From assembly GCA_030044775.1 (NCBI GenBank), contig JASICF010000478.1:1-5192 (forward strand): a stretch of DNA of 5,192 bases. The letters are read 5' to 3'. A program made the position numbers and the translations under genes. Origin of the DNA: Candidatus Sulfotelmatobacter sp. GTDB taxonomy: Bacteria > Acidobacteriota > Terriglobia > Terriglobales > Acidobacteriaceae. The notes below the pieces were generated by a model, which saw only the letters and a program-made list of their open reading frames with translations, was not told the DNA's origin and ran no database searches. Positions 4,267 to 5,192 of this stretch are shown in pieces; the stretch's first letter is position 1, and each line of letters begins with the position of its first letter.

Positions 4267-5192
4267 GTGATCGGCGAAACGGTTTCTCGTTACCGGATTA
4301 TCGAAAAGCTGGGCGGTGGCGGCATGGGCGTGGTGTACAAGGCCGAAGACGCCGAACTCGGCCGTTTCGTCGCGCTCAAGTTCCTGCCTCCCGAACTGTC
4401 GCGCGATCCCCAGGCTCTGGAACGTTTTCGGCGCGAGGCGCGAGCCGCTTCGGCGCTGAATCATCCCAATATCTGCACTATTTACGAAATCGGCAAGCAC
4501 GGCGAGCAGTCGTTCCTCGCCATGGAGTTTTTGGATGGGGCAACGCTGAAACATCGCATTGCCGGCCGCCCTCTCGACAATGAAAGCATCGTTTCGCTGG
4601 CAGTCGAAATTGCCGACGGCCTCGATGCCGCGCACGCCGAGCACATCGTTCACCGGGATATCAAGCCCGCCAATATCTTTGTCACCAAGCGCGGCCACGC
4701 CAAGATTCTCGACTTCGGTCTCGCCAAGGTCGCGGCAACCTCTGGCTCGTCGAGCGATGTCGCTTCGGCCAACACCTTGACAGAAGTCGAAGACCAGCAT
4801 CTCACCAGCCCGGGCTCAACCCTCGGCACGATCGCTTATATGTCGCCCGAGCAGGCGCGCGCCAAAGAGCTGGACGCACGCAGCGATCTTTTCTCCTTCG
4901 GTGCCGTGCTCTACGAAATGGCTACCGGCACTTTGCCATTCCGTGGAGGCAGTTCGGCGGAGATTTTCAAGGCGATTCTCGATTCGGCGCCACCGCCCGC
5001 CCTGCGCCTCAACCCGGACATGCCGCCGGAGCTGGAACGCATCATCAACAAGGCTTTGGAAAAGGACCGCAACCTGCGCTACCAGAGCGCCGCCGATCTC
5101 CGCGCCGACCTCGTGCGCCTCAAGCGCGACCTCGACTCTTCGCGATCATCGAGTTCCTCGGCCAGCGTGGCATCGGTTGCCGCGGGAACTTC
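4267..5192 (+). CDS. Hanks-type (PknB-like) Ser/Thr protein kinase (partial, C-terminus off the right edge)
   Basis: This is the N-terminal 308 residues of a eukaryotic-like Ser/Thr kinase, which phosphorylates proteins using ATP. The catalytic elements are all present: glycine-rich loop LGGGGMGVVY (15-24), Lys38 in VALKFL, helix-C Glu57 in FRREARAASAL, HRDIKPAN (129-136; catalytic Asp131, RD type), DFG at 149-151, activation segment to SPE (193-195), helix-F Asp207 in RSDLFSFG, and Arg271 near the end of the domain. The Ser-rich stretch from 291 is a linker. In Acidobacteriota such kinases usually continue into a transmembrane helix and a TolB/WD40-like or TPR sensor region; that part is not visible. 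The start is taken as GTG 4267 because it yields the standard (M/V)IGE...YRI N-terminus, with GAGAGG 11 bases upstream and no ATG in the frame after the stop at 4204-4206. Confidence 0.93.
   Translation, partial: MIGETVSRYRIIEKLGGGGMGVVYKAEDAELGRFVALKFLPPELSRDPQALERFRREARAASALNHPNICTIYEIGKHGEQSFLAMEFLDGATLKHRIAGRPLDNESIVSLAVEIADGLDAAHAEHIVHRDIKPANIFVTKRGHAKILDFGLAKVAATSGSSSDVASANTLTEVEDQHLTSPGSTLGTIAYMSPEQARAKELDARSDLFSFGAVLYEMATGTLPFRGGSSAEIFKAILDSAPPPALRLNPDMPPELERIINKALEKDRNLRYQSAADLRADLVRLKRDLDSSRSSSSSASVASVAAGT

Noticed and set aside
4234..4800. Long 188-codon open frame on the minus strand
   Set aside because: It is antisense to the kinase catalytic domain, whose motifs are all intact on the plus strand. 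Its translation shows no recognisable domain, and GC-rich codon use explains the lack of stops.
1..5192. CRISPR array, insertion sequence or integrase
   Set aside because: There is no regular short repeat-spacer pattern and no transposase or integrase motif on either strand. The only regular repeats are the coding GloVer units.

Overview
This window looks like chromosomal DNA from a soil-type Acidobacteriota, the group that includes Koribacter, Sulfotelmatobacter and Solibacter. That is an inference from gene style, not a database result. It rests on a secreted GloVer-repeat protein, a Hanks-type kinase with the acidobacterial-style N-terminus 'IGETVSRYRIIEKLGGGGMG', a DUF4440-like secreted protein, moderately high GC, and a large nested palindrome built around GGGATCTCGCG.

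Layout, left to right. (1) 1-1058, minus: the N-terminal ~352 residues of anthranilate synthase component I (TrpE), whose C-terminus lies off the left edge, preceded by a perfect TATAAT. (2) 1177-2634, minus: an exported protein with a signal peptide, seven GloVer repeats (five with cysteine pairs) and a C-terminal IPT/TIG-like domain. A TTGACA-N17-TAGCTT promoter precedes it. (3) 2791-3258, minus: a small exported DUF4440/SnoaL-like protein. (4) 3259-3537: an intergenic stretch dominated by a 122-bp nested inverted repeat. (5) 3538-4104, minus: an AhpD-like / carboxymuconolactone decarboxylase (CMD) family peroxidase-related protein, interrupted by one in-frame TGA exactly where the second catalytic Cys of the CxxC motif belongs. 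(6) 4105-4266: a divergent intergenic region with two short palindromes. (7) 4267 to the right edge, plus: the catalytic domain of a Hanks-type Ser/Thr protein kinase, truncated by the window.

The main discovery is item 5. Read through, the TGA gives one 188-residue protein with the motif C91-V-Y-U94-I-E-S-H98 and an upstream E79. These match the spacing of the catalytic Glu, Cys, Cys and His of AhpD. Ten bases after the TGA there is a perfect 7-bp stem with a GUU loop, which fits a bacterial SECIS element. I therefore read this as a selenoprotein that a standard gene caller would split into two short genes or call a pseudogene.

The genes do not form an obvious single operon. Each minus-strand gene has its own spacing of more than 100 bp, and three have recognisable promoter elements. 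The kinase and the selenoprotein share a divergent control region, but a functional link between them is only a hypothesis.
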